From: Adiantum capillus-veneris
Taxonomy: Eukaryota; Streptophyta; Polypodiopsida; Polypodiales; Pteridaceae
Reading direction: 5' to 3'
Assembly: GCA_014529385.2 (NCBI GenBank)
Contig: CM043965.1
Span: 16,616,912 to 16,680,911, forward strand
DNA: 64,000 nucleotides
Both the position numbers and the translations under genes were made by a program. A model generated the notes under the pieces. The model was not told where the DNA came from, did not search any database, and worked only from the letters and a program-made list of their open reading frames with translations. Below, piece by piece: positions 21,267-32,328 of this stretch (its first letter is position 1; the number at the start of each line of letters is the position of its first letter).

Positions 21267-23064
21267 ATGCCAGAGCGCATATCAAAGAGGATTCCGTCGG
21301 GATTCTCTCCAAGACTAGAGGAGAGGACGAGAGACGTCTTTCCAAGAGACCACGAATTGGTTAGACTGGTGACTAAACCACAACGATTAAGACCATATCA
21401 AGTGGCTCAATGTGTCAAGAGAAAATACGATGGGTCGAAGGACCCATATGCTCATGTCTCACTCTTCAAACAAGTTTTGAGAGCTGAATATATTGCGGAT
21501 TTCCATACTCAGTATGAGGGATTTGGGTTAACATTGGAAGGAACGGCCTTGACTTGGTTCCAACCACTAAATAGAGATGTTTTCCAAACATAGCACAACT
21601 CTTACAAGAGTTTGTAGAGGAATTCTCAAAAAGGGGAATCAACATAACATCGTGTCCCAAATCTACGCTTTCAAACAAAAAGCGAACGAAAGAGTGAAGG
21701 AAGCTTTGCTTCGCTTCAAACAATACATTGATAGATGTCGTGTGAGAGAGTTACCGCAAGATGAGAGATTGTTAGTTCTCTTCATAGAGGGCTTGAGGAA
21801 TGAAACTCTCAAAAAGGACCTACATTTGAAAGGATGCACAACATTAAACCAAGTCACTAGAGAAGCTCTATATCTAGTTGACAATTGCAAGGCCTACGGA
21901 GAGGTGACTGAAGATACAGACAACGGGACCAGTAGTGCATCATCTCTGAAGAGCAAGCCCACCACAAAGCAAGATTTTCAAACTCTTTGGGAACCAATCA
22001 TTGATCAAGTGGTTGAGGGGGTAATTAGAAGAATAAACCAAGGCTACATACAGAACCCGAATGTACAACAACCTCAATTGAGGATATGTAGTACTTGTGG
22101 AGGGGATCACCCCACTCCATGGTGTAACACTCAGCCAAAGCCACAATGTGTGCTAGGGCAACAACCACCTCTTCTGAATAATGGTAGAGTGGTATTCAAC
22201 TACACTCAACCAGTGTATGTGCCACAACCCGTGAAAAACTAGTACTCCATGGATGCAAATACTCTCATGTTCATAGCCAATCACTCACAGGAGTATGGTT
22301 CAGAGAACATCCTCACAAGGCAAGAACAACCATTAGCTCAATCACCAGCTGTAAAACAAGAAGGTCCATGCTATGAGTGTGGAGGTGATCATTGGGCACA
22401 AAGTTGTCCAAACAAGGGTCCACAAATCGAATTATTTGTATTCTGTGAACGTTGTGGGATATACCATCTACCCCAACACTGTGCTAAAAATCCAAACTAC
22501 AGGGGAAAAGCAACAATGAACGTTTCAGGCGTAATGCCTTCTTCAAGCGGATCTAAGGTAGAACCCGCCATTCCTTTAAACGTGATGATTCGAGCTCAAG
22601 CTCAAGAAGCTGAGGAAGCCACATTGCCTCTTCAAATAGAAATCGAGAACATATCGATGAGAACAGGACAAAAGTCATGGAAAGCCAAACGGGATAAAAT
22701 GAAAGCAAAGAGGCTGCAGGAGAAAGCTGCTTTGGAAACTAAATTGAATCAAACAAGAGAGCAGCTTAAACAAGAGCAAGAAAGGAACAAAAATGCAAAG
22801 GGACCTTAAGAGTCAAAGACTAACTCGAGAGGTTCAGTCTTGGTAGACAAAGTCTTTGAACCTTTAGACGGAATTTTGAAGGCCTATGAAGCTAGACTAA
22901 AATCCAATCAAACCCAAGAGGATAGATGGCTGACGTATCCTCATCCAAAGTATGAAAAAGAGAGGTTGCAAATGTGCAAGGAGCTCATTCAGAAGGCCCA
23001 AGCTCTTATGGAACTAGTTCCAGATGCTCCAAAAACAAAGGTGCTAATCCGCCAACAAATCTAG
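21267..23064 (+). pseudogene. gag of element E (frameshifted)
   Basis: The first frame (21267-21593) has a capsid-like start (FGLTLEGTALTWFQPL). Two frame changes near 21577-21680 lead to the second frame (21577-22242: KQYIDRCRVRELPQDERLLVLFIEGLRNETL). A TAG at about 22240 separates this from 22249-22809. Three zinc knuckles of the short form CX2CX3HX4C follow (CSTCGGDHPTPWC, CYECGGDHWAQSC, CERCGIYHLPQHC), then a basic coiled stretch (ETKLNQTREQLKQEQERNK). A further gag-like segment at 22840-23064 follows another stop. Gag builds the particle and the knuckles bind RNA. Stops and frameshifts make this copy inactive. Confidence 0.75.
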
Positions 23065-23458
23065 GAATTGGAAAGTCGTGGTATTGTAAACAAAGAGGAA
23101 GAGCCAAGAGTTGAGGCACCTTTAAATACAAGGGAAGTAGCCAATACCACAGATGGGTGGGATCACAAGCAGCGATGCCTATTCTGGAGGTAGACGAACC
23201 GTGGCCACAATCCTTTTGGGAATCAATCAAAAACCGAAAGGATGGTAGTGCTACATTACAGTCAGCACTATCCCTAAGATAAACATGGATCATGAATTTT
23301 TCCCATAAGATACACGATCTCTATATGGGGATGTTGGGTCTATCGCATCTAAAGAGAGTAAACCACGCTCCCTAAAGACTTTTCCATCTTTCATAGGAGA
23401 ACTTGAAACAAAATCAGAGGTTAAAATGGTACCTTCTCAGTAAAAAGCCACACCAAAA

Positions 23459-24401
23459 ATGATGGATACCAAGATCTTGCATGAGTTGATGTCTTCTCCT
23501 ATACAATGCACACTTTATCTCTCAGAGCTACTAAAAATTAGACTGCATCTATGGGGCCAAATGGGCAAACACCTGAAAAACATGGGGCTGAAAATCCCTT
23601 CACATGACCAATTTGCATATGAAAACATGGATGACACCTTGCCTAAGAAACCACAGACAAAGCCAGTACCAGTAAATAAGGTGGGTGACTACTGTGAAGG
23701 AGAAGAAGGAAACACCACCTTACCACTTGAGTACAAAGGCGTAAAGACGGTTGCTATACTAGATAGTGGGGCAGGAATTGCCATTGCAACCGAAGAGATA
23801 TGGAAAAAAATGGGGAAAGCCTGCTCTTAGGAAAACTCGAATGAAACTGCAATTAGCGGATGGATACAAGGAGAAACCGATTGGAATATTAGAAAAAATC
23901 ATTGTATCCTCATGTGGCATCGAGTATGAGCATACCTTTGCCATAATGAATTTTGACAAGAGCAACAACTTTCATATCATATTGGGCATACCATTCATGC
24001 GTCAGCTCAAAATGGTACACGACTGGGGCTATGACTATATCTACTTGAGACACAAAGAGGTCACAACAAAAATTAGTGTCAAAGATCATAGTTATAGAGA
24101 TGTACTGCGAACCCCGGGGGAAGACTTAAACTCCACCACTAATTTGGAAAGAAAAGTGCATATTTGGATGTACGGAGCTCTTGAGAGTGGAACTCTTAGA
24201 AAGCAAGATTGCATTTTAGAGCGTTCAGTAGAAGATGAGGCATATGTACTAGAGCCATTTCCAAAGGAGTTATTTGAACCCTTTGGATGGGATCAAATAC
24301 TAGTGAATCTTGATGTGTGTGTGAATGAGGCGACCCTGACTAAATTTTGCAATGAAGATGGGTATGATATAACTCCCTTATTTACGATAAATTTGTTGTA
24401 G
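23459..24401 (+). pseudogene. Retroviral-type aspartic protease of element E
   Basis: The first frame ends in KTVAILDSGAGIAIATEEIW, with the catalytic DSGA triad. A frameshift near 23815 moves the reading into the second frame (MKLQLADGYKEKPIG, IILGIPFMRQLKMVHDWG), which supplies the flap and the ILG motif. After the protease an acidic tail runs to a stop at 24401. No polymerase follows, although in complete Ty3 elements it would begin here. Confidence 0.75.
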
Positions 24402-25489
24402 GAAGCTAATGAGATTTGTGAGTGTGAAAGCAGAAAAGGTCAGACAGATAGCTACATCATGGACCATGATGCCAAAGTGCAAATGAAGGAAGCAGAGCAA
24501 CCACGAGAATATGTCATCATTGACATACCTGAAGAATCGATAAAAGTTGTTTCAAGGAAGTCGACTCCTAAAAAAGAGTAAATAAAAGCAGAAGAAGGAA
24601 GAAAATTTTCAAGCTCAACATCAAATGTTCAGAAAATGCAAGATCAAAAGAAGAACAGGGATAGAGAAGAAGATCAATTGTCTCCTACGACGATCAAATT
24701 CAGCATACGCTGAGAAACAGGACTCAAAATCACATGTTTAGCTATGATAGATCCAAAAGCGACAAGAAATCTAATGACTTATGGAACATGGATCATGATG
24801 GGAAAGCCGCCAATCACTGAGCTAGAGGAGATAGTATACACAAAGCTCAAAAATTCCAATTCCTAGCTTCGGAGTGGCAGAAGTCGTACTCAAATTGAGT
24901 ACCAGGGAGTATAAAGATACTTTCTATAATCGACTCCCATCATATCAAAGAGAGTCTGATCCTGACAAAAAGCTGGAGGAACATCTTCTTTCAACAACAA
25001 TCAAAACCTTCAACAATGACAACGGTAAGACTCCATGAAGCTTCTCAAAATCCATGCAGAGAAGAAATCGCCAACCATCACGGAAAAAGGTAAAGCAAAG
25101 GTAAACATTGAAGTATATCAACCTCGCTAGACGACTTTACCTTCAACGAGCTTCCATCAAATTTCCTACGAAGCCTCTACATCAAGAGTCAAACCATCGA
25201 CAATGCAATGGAAACCAAAGCACAAAGTCTACCAACCAAAGTTTTCATCACAAAAAAGCATCGAGAAGAATCCAAAGAATGTCAACCAAGTGTTGGTATC
25301 CAAAGAGCACATCAAAGTCAAAGACCCAGTTTGGACACATGAAGCACAAGTTCAGCCTCAACAAAAAAAAGTGACAGGGTGGGTAGCATCAAATGAGTCA
25401 ATCACTGCTCGGGGCTACTTCCAAGGAAACTCTAATGTTTGGGCCAAAAAGCCTAAAGTAATAGCCTGGACCTACCCACCTCAACTAGC
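24402..25489 (+). pseudogene. Decayed 3' interior of element E with a W/QGYF-motif ORF
   Basis: Short interrupted frames continue the protease reading (EQPREYVIIDIPEE...). A frame at 25203-25489 reads VYQPKFSSQKSIEKN and later GWVASNESITARGYFQGNSN followed by VWAKKPK. Similar wording occurs on the minus strand at 61991-62506 (QGFYEGNTQIWLP, QGFYNGNNQLWL). This suggests a shared element protein with repeats of about 40 residues. Function unknown. Confidence 0.4.
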
Positions 25490-26050
25490 GTGTCAGGACA
25501 CCGGCAAGGCCGGACTAGACAAGGGCAGGGCTAGGCTAGGCGGTGTGGAACGGGGAGTCCAACTAGGGCAAAGGGCCATGGGCTTGCCTATATAATGGGT
25601 GGTTGGGTGGTGGACTCTCAGGCTCTAGCTTCCCTTGTCTTACACTGGTATAAGATCTTGTGTCTATTTTGGGAAAGGGGAAGGCGTGGTGCTTTCTAGC
25701 CACTCAAGCCTTGCATATCGGGGTCCAACACAGTGGGGATCACCCCTTGCTAAGGAGGTTGACGAAGATGCAGCCCATGGGCACGCTAGCTTGGCAAGGG
25801 AGAGCCGTCGGGTGCAGGAGCACCAAACAGCCGGCACGTGGGCTTGTTGCAGGTGCAAGGGCCTGCTCAATGTCTTTCGACATAGGGCCGAATCCCTTCG
25901 GGCTTGGCATCATCCACCCCAAGCGTTGCAACCCCCTGTGTGTTGCCTGCTCAAGGCCATAGCCGACTGTGCGTTCAATTTCCCACTTGAGGGCGCCCAA
26001 CCCCCTTAGGGGTAGGGGCCATACACCAAAATTGTAAATCTTAAGGGGTG
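25490..26050 (+). repeat. LTR-like sequence at the start of element F
   Basis: Begins TGTCAGGACACCGGC. About 155 bases are repeated in inverted form at 62505-62661, where a purine tract (AAGGGGGAGTAA on the minus strand) precedes the same start, as expected for an LTR. A TATATAA box lies at 25589-25595. The right end is not defined by a second copy; I place it before the gag-like frame at 26159. Confidence 0.5.
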
Positions 26051-26158
26051 GTACCCACAATGGGTACCTCACCCCCCCTACTCTACTACGTGCGAGTACG
26101 GTAAGGTCAAAAAGGACGGCATCAACATATCCGTTGCACATTCTGACAAAAATTTTAT

Positions 26159-26692
26159 GTGTATTACGCAAAAACTCAGAAATTTCAAGACAACCAATTT
26201 GGCGGAGTTGCAGTACAAAATGCAGCCAGAGCTCTGCAAACAAGCTTAACTCTGGAAGGCAAGGCCTACAAATGGTGGATGTCTCTCAAGGAGAAGAACA
26301 TCATACCACAGAGCTGGGCAACTTTTGAAGCAATGTTTAGCAAGGAATTTTTGCCTACAAACGAGGCCGATCGGAATTGTACGGATTGGGACACATGTTC
26401 CATGCACCAATACCCATCACTCCTTGAATATATCTCTCACTATCGGGACGTTATTCTCAAGTTGGAAGGCTTAGATACCTTTCAACAAGTATGGGGGTTC
26501 ATACGAGTTCTGACACCCGAGCTTAAGAAGTATGTCAAGACCCAAGACCCTAAAACATTTGAGGAAGCCATAGTGAAAGCAAATATTCATGATGATCTTG
26601 ATGAGAAGAAAACACACAATAGTCATGTGCCTGCTAGTATACATGGTAATACATGCACTCAGTATGGGCACAATAAACAAAACACACAATAG
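26159..26692 (+). pseudogene. gag of element F (capsid part)
   Basis: The frame contains the capsid core of Ty3 gag: ARALQTSLTLEGKAYKWWMSL, then WATFEAMFSKEFLP, PSLLEYISHYRDVILKLEG and FEEAIVKANIHDD. An exact 70-bp tandem duplication at 26611-26750 shifts the frame and creates a stop at 26692. The zinc knuckle that should follow lies downstream in another frame. Confidence 0.75.
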
Positions 26693-26750
26693 TCACGTGC
26701 CTGCTAGTATACATGGTAATACATGCACTCAGTATGGGCACAATAAACAA
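26611..26750. repeat. 70-bp tandem duplication inside gag F
   Basis: Bases 26611-26680 repeat at 26681-26750 with one visible change (T to C). A length not divisible by three breaks the gag frame. The near identity of the copies marks a fairly recent event. Confidence 0.95.
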
Positions 26751-27205
26751 AATTTCTAGTTTCTAATTCAGATGCATCTAAAAAACCCAAGGGGTCCAAC
26801 GGTCCTCTCTCTCCTAAGGATTTTGATAAAGCCAAGAAAGAAAAGTCATGTTTTCAATGTTTAGGAAGAGATCATGGCAAAAAGGATTGTCCCAAGGGGA
26901 AATCTACTGCTCAGGGAAAGGAGAAAGCAGTGCACACGGTGCAACTATGGCCTCTTGAGTCTTCCTCAAGATTCTCTATAGTGGAAGTAACACACACTGA
27001 GGTGGTGCATGAATGCTGTCTCACAGCTTCCATGTGGCAACCAACCTTTGGACCGCATGAGTTAGTACATATGCACGGATATCTGCAAGGACACAATGTG
27101 CACATCTTGGTAGATGACAGTGCTACTCACAATTTCATCAATTACGGATTGGTGAAAAAATTCAACTGCCTCAAACTCCGAGTACCCACCGCTACAAGGT
27201 AGCAA
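26750..27205 (+). pseudogene. Zinc knuckle and protease of element F
   Basis: The frame includes CFQCLGRDHGKKDCP (CX2CX4HX4C), then an aspartic protease segment: MHGYLQGHNVHILVDDSATH followed by NFINYGLVKK. The active-site region reads DDSATHNF, close to the DSGATHNF of plant Ty3 proteases but with G lost, so the site is probably inactive. Stops follow at about 27200. Confidence 0.7.
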
Positions 27206-27391
27206 TGATGAATGGACATGATACTAAAATATAGGATACTCAATGCCGAGCTGTTCCATTGGAAGTACAAGGTTACTCTATATGATTGTATTTTCAGGTT
27301 ATGAACATGGAAAGGGCAGATGTGGTTCTTACGGTAGGGAGTGGTTGCATAGCCTAGGACCACACTGAAGCATAGCTATGAGCACAACATC

Positions 27392-28340
27392 TTGATGTTT
27401 GAATCCCATGGCGCACATGTGTTGTTTTTAGGAGAAAAAGATATACCTTCATCACCACTGATTTGTACCGATGAGCTTATGAAGCTCGTTTTTTATAATG
27501 AAATAGATCAGGTTTTCTTGTGTTACTCACTGCCTCATTTTCTTTCTAACATTGAGTCTGTTGAACATTCCTCAACGCTGCATGCTTCTCTCTCCTCTAT
27601 TCCACCAAGCACTAATTCTAAACAAGAAAACATTGCTAGTCAATTACAGAAATTATTAAAGGAATTTCAAGATGTATTTCCTAATGATTTGCCATCAAGA
27701 TTACCGCCGACACCAATACAACATAGCATTGACATGGCTGCAGGTTGTAAATTTGTTAGTAAACCACCTTACTGTATGAGTCTAAAAGGCAAAGGTAAAG
27801 CTTTTCAGTGGGGATCCACTCAACAACACAGTTTTGATATGCTCAAGGATGCATTAGCTACAGCTCCTATACTGGCTATTGTAGATCCTTTGAAACCATT
27901 CATTTTGGAAACGGATGCCAGTGACTGTGCTATTGGAGCAGCCTTGTTACAAGACGGACGGTCGATTGCATTTGAAAGCAACAAGCTTGATGTAGCTCAG
28001 CAGAACTATTCTGCTTACGAATGCAAGCTCTATGCAATAGTGTCTGCCTTAAAAACATGGCGGCATTATCTGTATGGTGCTCATTTTGAGATTGTGTTTG
28101 ACCATGAAAGCATCAAATGGTTTATACAACAAACAGATTTAAAGAGTCCAAAAGCCAAGTGGGCTGAGATCCTTCAGGAATATGACACCAAGCTAAGGTA
28201 TCGCAAAGGCTGATACAATCTAGTGGCAACCGCTCTAAGTCAAATGCCAGAGATCAATTCGCTCTTGTTCACGGAACTTTGTAGTGAATTTTTAGATTCT
28301 CTCAAGGGCAAATATGAGCATGATGAAACATAATTCAAAG
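27392..28340 (+). pseudogene. pol of element F with the reverse-transcriptase core deleted
   Basis: The frame runs from protease-linker sequence to KLLKEFQDVFPNDLPSRLPP, the usual start of reverse transcriptase. At PPYCMSLKGKGKAFQW it jumps straight to RNase H (FILETDASDCAIGAALLQDG, ALKTWRHYLYG). The whole fingers-palm region with the YxDD motif is missing although the frame stays open. This is an internal deletion without frameshift. A stop at 28213 ends the open stretch; degenerate reading continues (ATALSQMPE). Confidence 0.8.
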
Positions 28341-28439
28341 TGTGGAGCCATGTTCAAAACAGGGATCCTTCTCACTCCAATGACGATAGTATACAGTTAA
28401 CCTCCACACCTAGTTCTCCTTTATCAAGTGATGACCTAC

Positions 28440-28699
28440 AGTGATGGAAGCATTTTACCATCCCCTACTCCACAAGGGGAGAGTTTGTGTACCGACAGAC
28501 ATAGACATTCAGCGCCAAATTCTTTATGAATGTCATGATAGTCCAAGTGCAGGGCACCCGGGGATTACAAAAACTTATGCTCTCGTACGACGATAGTTTT
28601 ACTGGCCAGGCCTACATGGCTTTGTTCAAGCTTATGTCTTGCATTGCCAAAAATGTCAAGTTAATAAGGCAGAGCGTCTGAAAGCAGGAGGACTCATAA
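28440..28699 (+). pseudogene. Integrase zinc-binding domain of element F, interrupted by the DNA transposon
   Basis: The reading gives RQILYECHDSPSAGHPGITK, then WPGLHGFVQAY and LHCQKCQVNKAERLKAGG, the HHCC domain of a Ty3 integrase, with one in-frame stop. It is cut at 28699 by the transposon. The catalytic core continues at 40675. Confidence 0.8.
28697..28699. repeat. Probable 3-bp target duplication (TAA), left copy
   Basis: TAA precedes the left terminal repeat, and TAA follows the right one at 40675-40677. A 3-bp duplication is short enough to arise by chance, but it fits the sharp change between integrase sequence and transposon on both sides. Confidence 0.55.
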
Positions 28700-28727
28700 G
28701 GGAATTTCGGAGGTCATTTGGAGGGCC
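28700..28727 (+). repeat. Left terminal inverted repeat of the 12-kb transposon
   Basis: Begins GGGAATTTCGGAGG and ends GAGGGCC. It pairs with 40647-40674; the two mismatches are at positions 3 and 10. Confidence 0.9.
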
Positions 28728-28894
28728 TTCTAAGAAAATGTATTTTTTGCACTCTCTCTCTAGAAAAAGTGGCAAATAATAGAGCTGGGTCTTTCATAGT
28801 AAAAGTTCAAAAAGTGTACTTTAAGTAGATTCCTTACTCTTCTGAACATTTGTTCATAGTTATTGAGGGATAATCCTCTTTTCAGTTGCATTGA

Positions 28895-31745
28895 ATGAAC
28901 CTCGTCAATATGGAGGGAATGAGGCTAACATGGAGGGACAAAGGCGCAGCCGCTATTCACTTTCCATTAAACCTGCACATTTGGCTAATGGTGCACTCCT
29001 CAAATGGCACAAATGTTACCCAGAAACGATCCAAATATCACCTTCACATTGATTTGGACAATGAGTACCAACCATTGATTAAGCGTAGTAAAACAAACAC
29101 ACATATACCTCCCGCTTCCATAGACACGCTCAGAGCTCAGGGAGCTAAACACATAGATATCTCAATGAGAGGCTCTATCTACCCTAAGAATCCAATGACT
29201 AATGCGTCTCCACCGTTTGTCAATCCTACAAGCTTATTGACCTTTGCTGGTGATGGAGAAAAGGGCCTTCTGGGTTATTGTAAATCCCTTACAAGAGAAG
29301 CTGAAACTTACAAGGGCATTCTCCAAGCTCAACAATGTGAGATTGTTCGCCTTTCACATTTACATTCTACAGATCAGGTTACCATTTTGCAACATAAAAC
29401 AGAGGTACAAGAACTGAAAGGAAAGGTGCGAAGTTGTCAAATGAAGGACACCATCTTGGGTGGTCGTATTCGAAAGAAGAAATTGTGCAATCTTGAAACA
29501 TTGCAGGTTGCATCAGGAGGTCTCAAGAAAAGAATCCGAGCATTAAGGTGATGCTTCTTGGTTGTCTACATTGTCTTAGTTAAGTAATCTTTTTGTTTTT
29601 TCTTGTTATGCATTGTTTTCATGTCCCTAAATAGTGTTAGTGAAGCAAATTTTTTGTTATTTACTTATGCATTGTCTTCATGTAGAGATTCAATCTATCC
29701 TGACAAGGAAAACATTGACCCCAAAGCCAATATAGGAAAGAGATTGAAGCCACTTATAAGTAGAAGCCTAGCAGCAGATATAGTACATGACAAGAAGTTT
29801 AAGGTCCTACAACAAAATGTAGTGGACCGCTTTATTTCAGAGAACTCAGTGCCTGCAAAAGAGATACAAGGCACACTTGATTCACTTGGTGTAAGCAAAA
29901 GAGGATATTCGGCTATCCAAAAGTCTGTCTCATCCATCTTTGTTAAGAAGGGTATAAAATCCAAACTTCTACCATCAGCCTCAAGTGTTTGGAAAGAGAG
30001 GCTTCAGCTTAACGAGGCACATGGAGACTATCTTGGACAGCCCTTTCATATTAAAGCAACTTACAGTGGCCATGGAGCAAACATGGCATATGATGAGTTC
30101 AATAATATTTTTATGGACCTGCGGATATTACAGAAGAGAATGGTGGAGTTTTACAACATCACATTTGAAGAGTCACGAGGGGTATTACATTTTGTGTTAA
30201 AACTAGATGAGTGTGAGCTTGTTAAAGAGAAAAAGCTAGAGCATTTTACTATTACTTTAATGAATAGAGCCCTCTCAAAGTGTCCCAGTGATGATCCTTT
30301 ATATTTTAGTGTTCAATCAGAATCTAACATATGGTGGCTTGGTGCGTTTGAGGTAATCGAGATTCTCAGGTAAGCTCAAATGTTCACATCTACTTAAGTC
30401 TCATTTATTTTGTGTTGCAGGTAAAGAAAGAAGATCATGAGATTCTATATTGGGTGTTCCATCGAACTAATATTCCGGAGGTGATTGATCGACAGACTTA
30501 CCAGGGAGAGGTACTACGTCTAGATGGAAGGGGAGACTTTCAAGTTCAGTGGAATCTTGCAGGTGACCTCAAAACATTAAAGTGCATGTATAATTGTGGA
30601 ATGGGTGCAATGGCAAAGTCGCCGTGTTTGTTCTGCATGGAGCCTGCAAAGGTCATGGACCCAAAGTGGTGGAGAAAAGCTCCAACACGTCACATTGAGG
30701 ATCCTGCTTTTCGACCGGTTTTGAAAATACTACTTGTGAATGTCCACATTTGTACAATGCATGCCCTTTGTAGAATTGTGGAGAAATTGGTCTACTTATA
30801 TATCGGGTTTGCTTGGAAGATTAAGAACTCAGCAGAACGACAAGTAGCCCTGCAGTGCTTAGAAATGGTACTGTCGGATATGGGGCTTCATGGTGGCAAT
30901 GTGAAAATCCAGCGGGATGAAAAGAGATCAACTGCTGAGAAGGATGTCCCATGCAAACCATCCATCGGTGGGGTGAAGGCACGGAGGTTTTTATCTAAAC
31001 CCCAAGGTACAAGAGATCCGAAGCTAACAAAACATGGAAAAATATATAACACATCTTATGTTAGCAAGGTAGAGTATCAGAGCTGGAAAAAGCTACATAT
31101 TGCAGTCAAAGACCAAGAACCAACTACTCGTAACGCGAAGGCTGAGGTTTGGCGATCAATAGACATCCTATTTTTGATGTGCGACAAAGATGACTGGTCA
31201 CAAGGTGATATGAACAAGTTCAAGGAGAATCTCAACCTTCTGAAAAAATCATTCAAGACAGCATGGATAGACACCCAGATTACTCACTACATGGTATTAT
31301 CGTGTATTTCATTATCTCTTATGTGCAAATATGTGAGTGTAAAACATTATAACTAATCTGTTTTCATATCCAGCACATCATCTTCAATCATTTACCATAT
31401 TTTATACAAAAGTATGGGAACCCGGCAATATGGAATACCCAAGGGATGGAAAAGTCTCATTACATGGCGAGAAATGCTTATTTCAGGCACACACGACATG
31501 GTGGCTCTCGAATCAAGGCTAACAGTTTGAGAGAACTATTTGAATGGTTCTATCGTAGAATCATTCATCGAATGCAGGCAAAAGAAGTCTTGGCAAATTT
31601 AGCAACAGCACAAGCCATCAAACATTTACAACAACAAAAAGTTAAAAGATCAATGGCATACAACAACTCCGGAGCTCGTGAAAGTCAACGAAGGTGGAGA
31701 GAGACAATGGTGTATGTGAATCACAAGTGGAAAAAGATACTCTGA
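28895..31745 (+). CDS. Candidate transposase, four exons, reading frame intact
   Basis: Exons 28895-29547, 29686-30352, 30421-31293 and 31374-31745 have GT...AG borders and matching phases and join to 855 codons without a stop. Residues 1-218 are basic with a coiled-coil-like stretch (EVQELKGKVRSCQ). The core has candidate acidic residues in LKLDECEL (about D392), AGDLKTLKCMYNCGMG (about D488) and QGMEKSHY (about E756). A CLFC pair lies near 511 and a conserved-looking FNHLPYFIQKYGN near 725-740. The D-D-E spacing, the Cys pair and its place next to the left end suggest a DDE transposase that cuts and joins the element ends. I cannot name the superfamily. The intact frame contrasts with the stops in the other genes of the element. 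Confidence 0.65.
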
Positions 31746-31808
31746 GTGGATGACATTGTACAAAATTTATGTAATACATGATCTTATACAATTGCTACTT
31801 GAAGTGTA

Positions 31809-32263
31809 TCAAGATTTTGAAGGTTCAATTTTGTTTTTTGGCACGTCACCCTTGTAACGAATCATGAGATGTTTGCCATACTCTAAAAGTTCATCTGGGT
31901 TTTGTCTACCAAGAGCTAGTGCCATTGCTGTGTAGGTGTAGTAATATGCTGCCCGACCACCTGTATAGCCCGAGCAGTAACCAAAACAATCTCTAGCAAA
32001 CACTTTGTCCACAAGAATGACTTTATCTGCACTTTTGGACAACACGGGTCCACCCAAGAAGCGTGATAGTGTCTTGAATGTGTAAGTTTCTATTGAACCC
32101 TCTTGTGACATGGAATTGTGAAAAACTACTATCGGCGACTCGCAAAGATTTGAAAGGTACTGCGCTAGGGCCGCATCCCTTCCACGATACTCTCGAGTCC
32201 GCTGCCAAAGGAAGTCATCCTTGTCAGCAATCCAAGACTGCACATATCATGTCAGAAGTGACA

Positions 32264-32328
<65 letters not shown>

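Larger units (their letters stand above)
17102..25489 (+). mobile_element. Ty3-type LTR retrotransposon E, gag-protease only, 3'-truncated
   Basis: Order on the plus strand: LTR, primer-binding site, 2.8-kb leader with an eight-copy palindrome array, a 122-codon ORF, gag with three zinc knuckles, aspartic protease. Then comes about 1.1 kb of decayed sequence until a foreign LTR-like sequence begins at 25490. No reverse transcriptase, RNase H or integrase is present, and no 3' LTR. The leader ORF before gag recalls Tat/Ogre-type Ty3 elements. An inverted fragment of the same LTR lies at 60067-60503. Confidence 0.75.
25490..28699 (+). mobile_element. Ty3 retrotransposon F, first half (continues at 40675)
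   Basis: Gag, a CX2CX4HX4C zinc knuckle, protease, RNase H and the integrase zinc-binding domain follow in order. Reading stops at 28699 in ERLKAGGL and the integrase core resumes at 40675. The 12-kb DNA transposon between has its own terminal repeats, so it inserted into F. F is inactive: frameshifts, a deleted polymerase and many stops. Confidence 0.85.
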
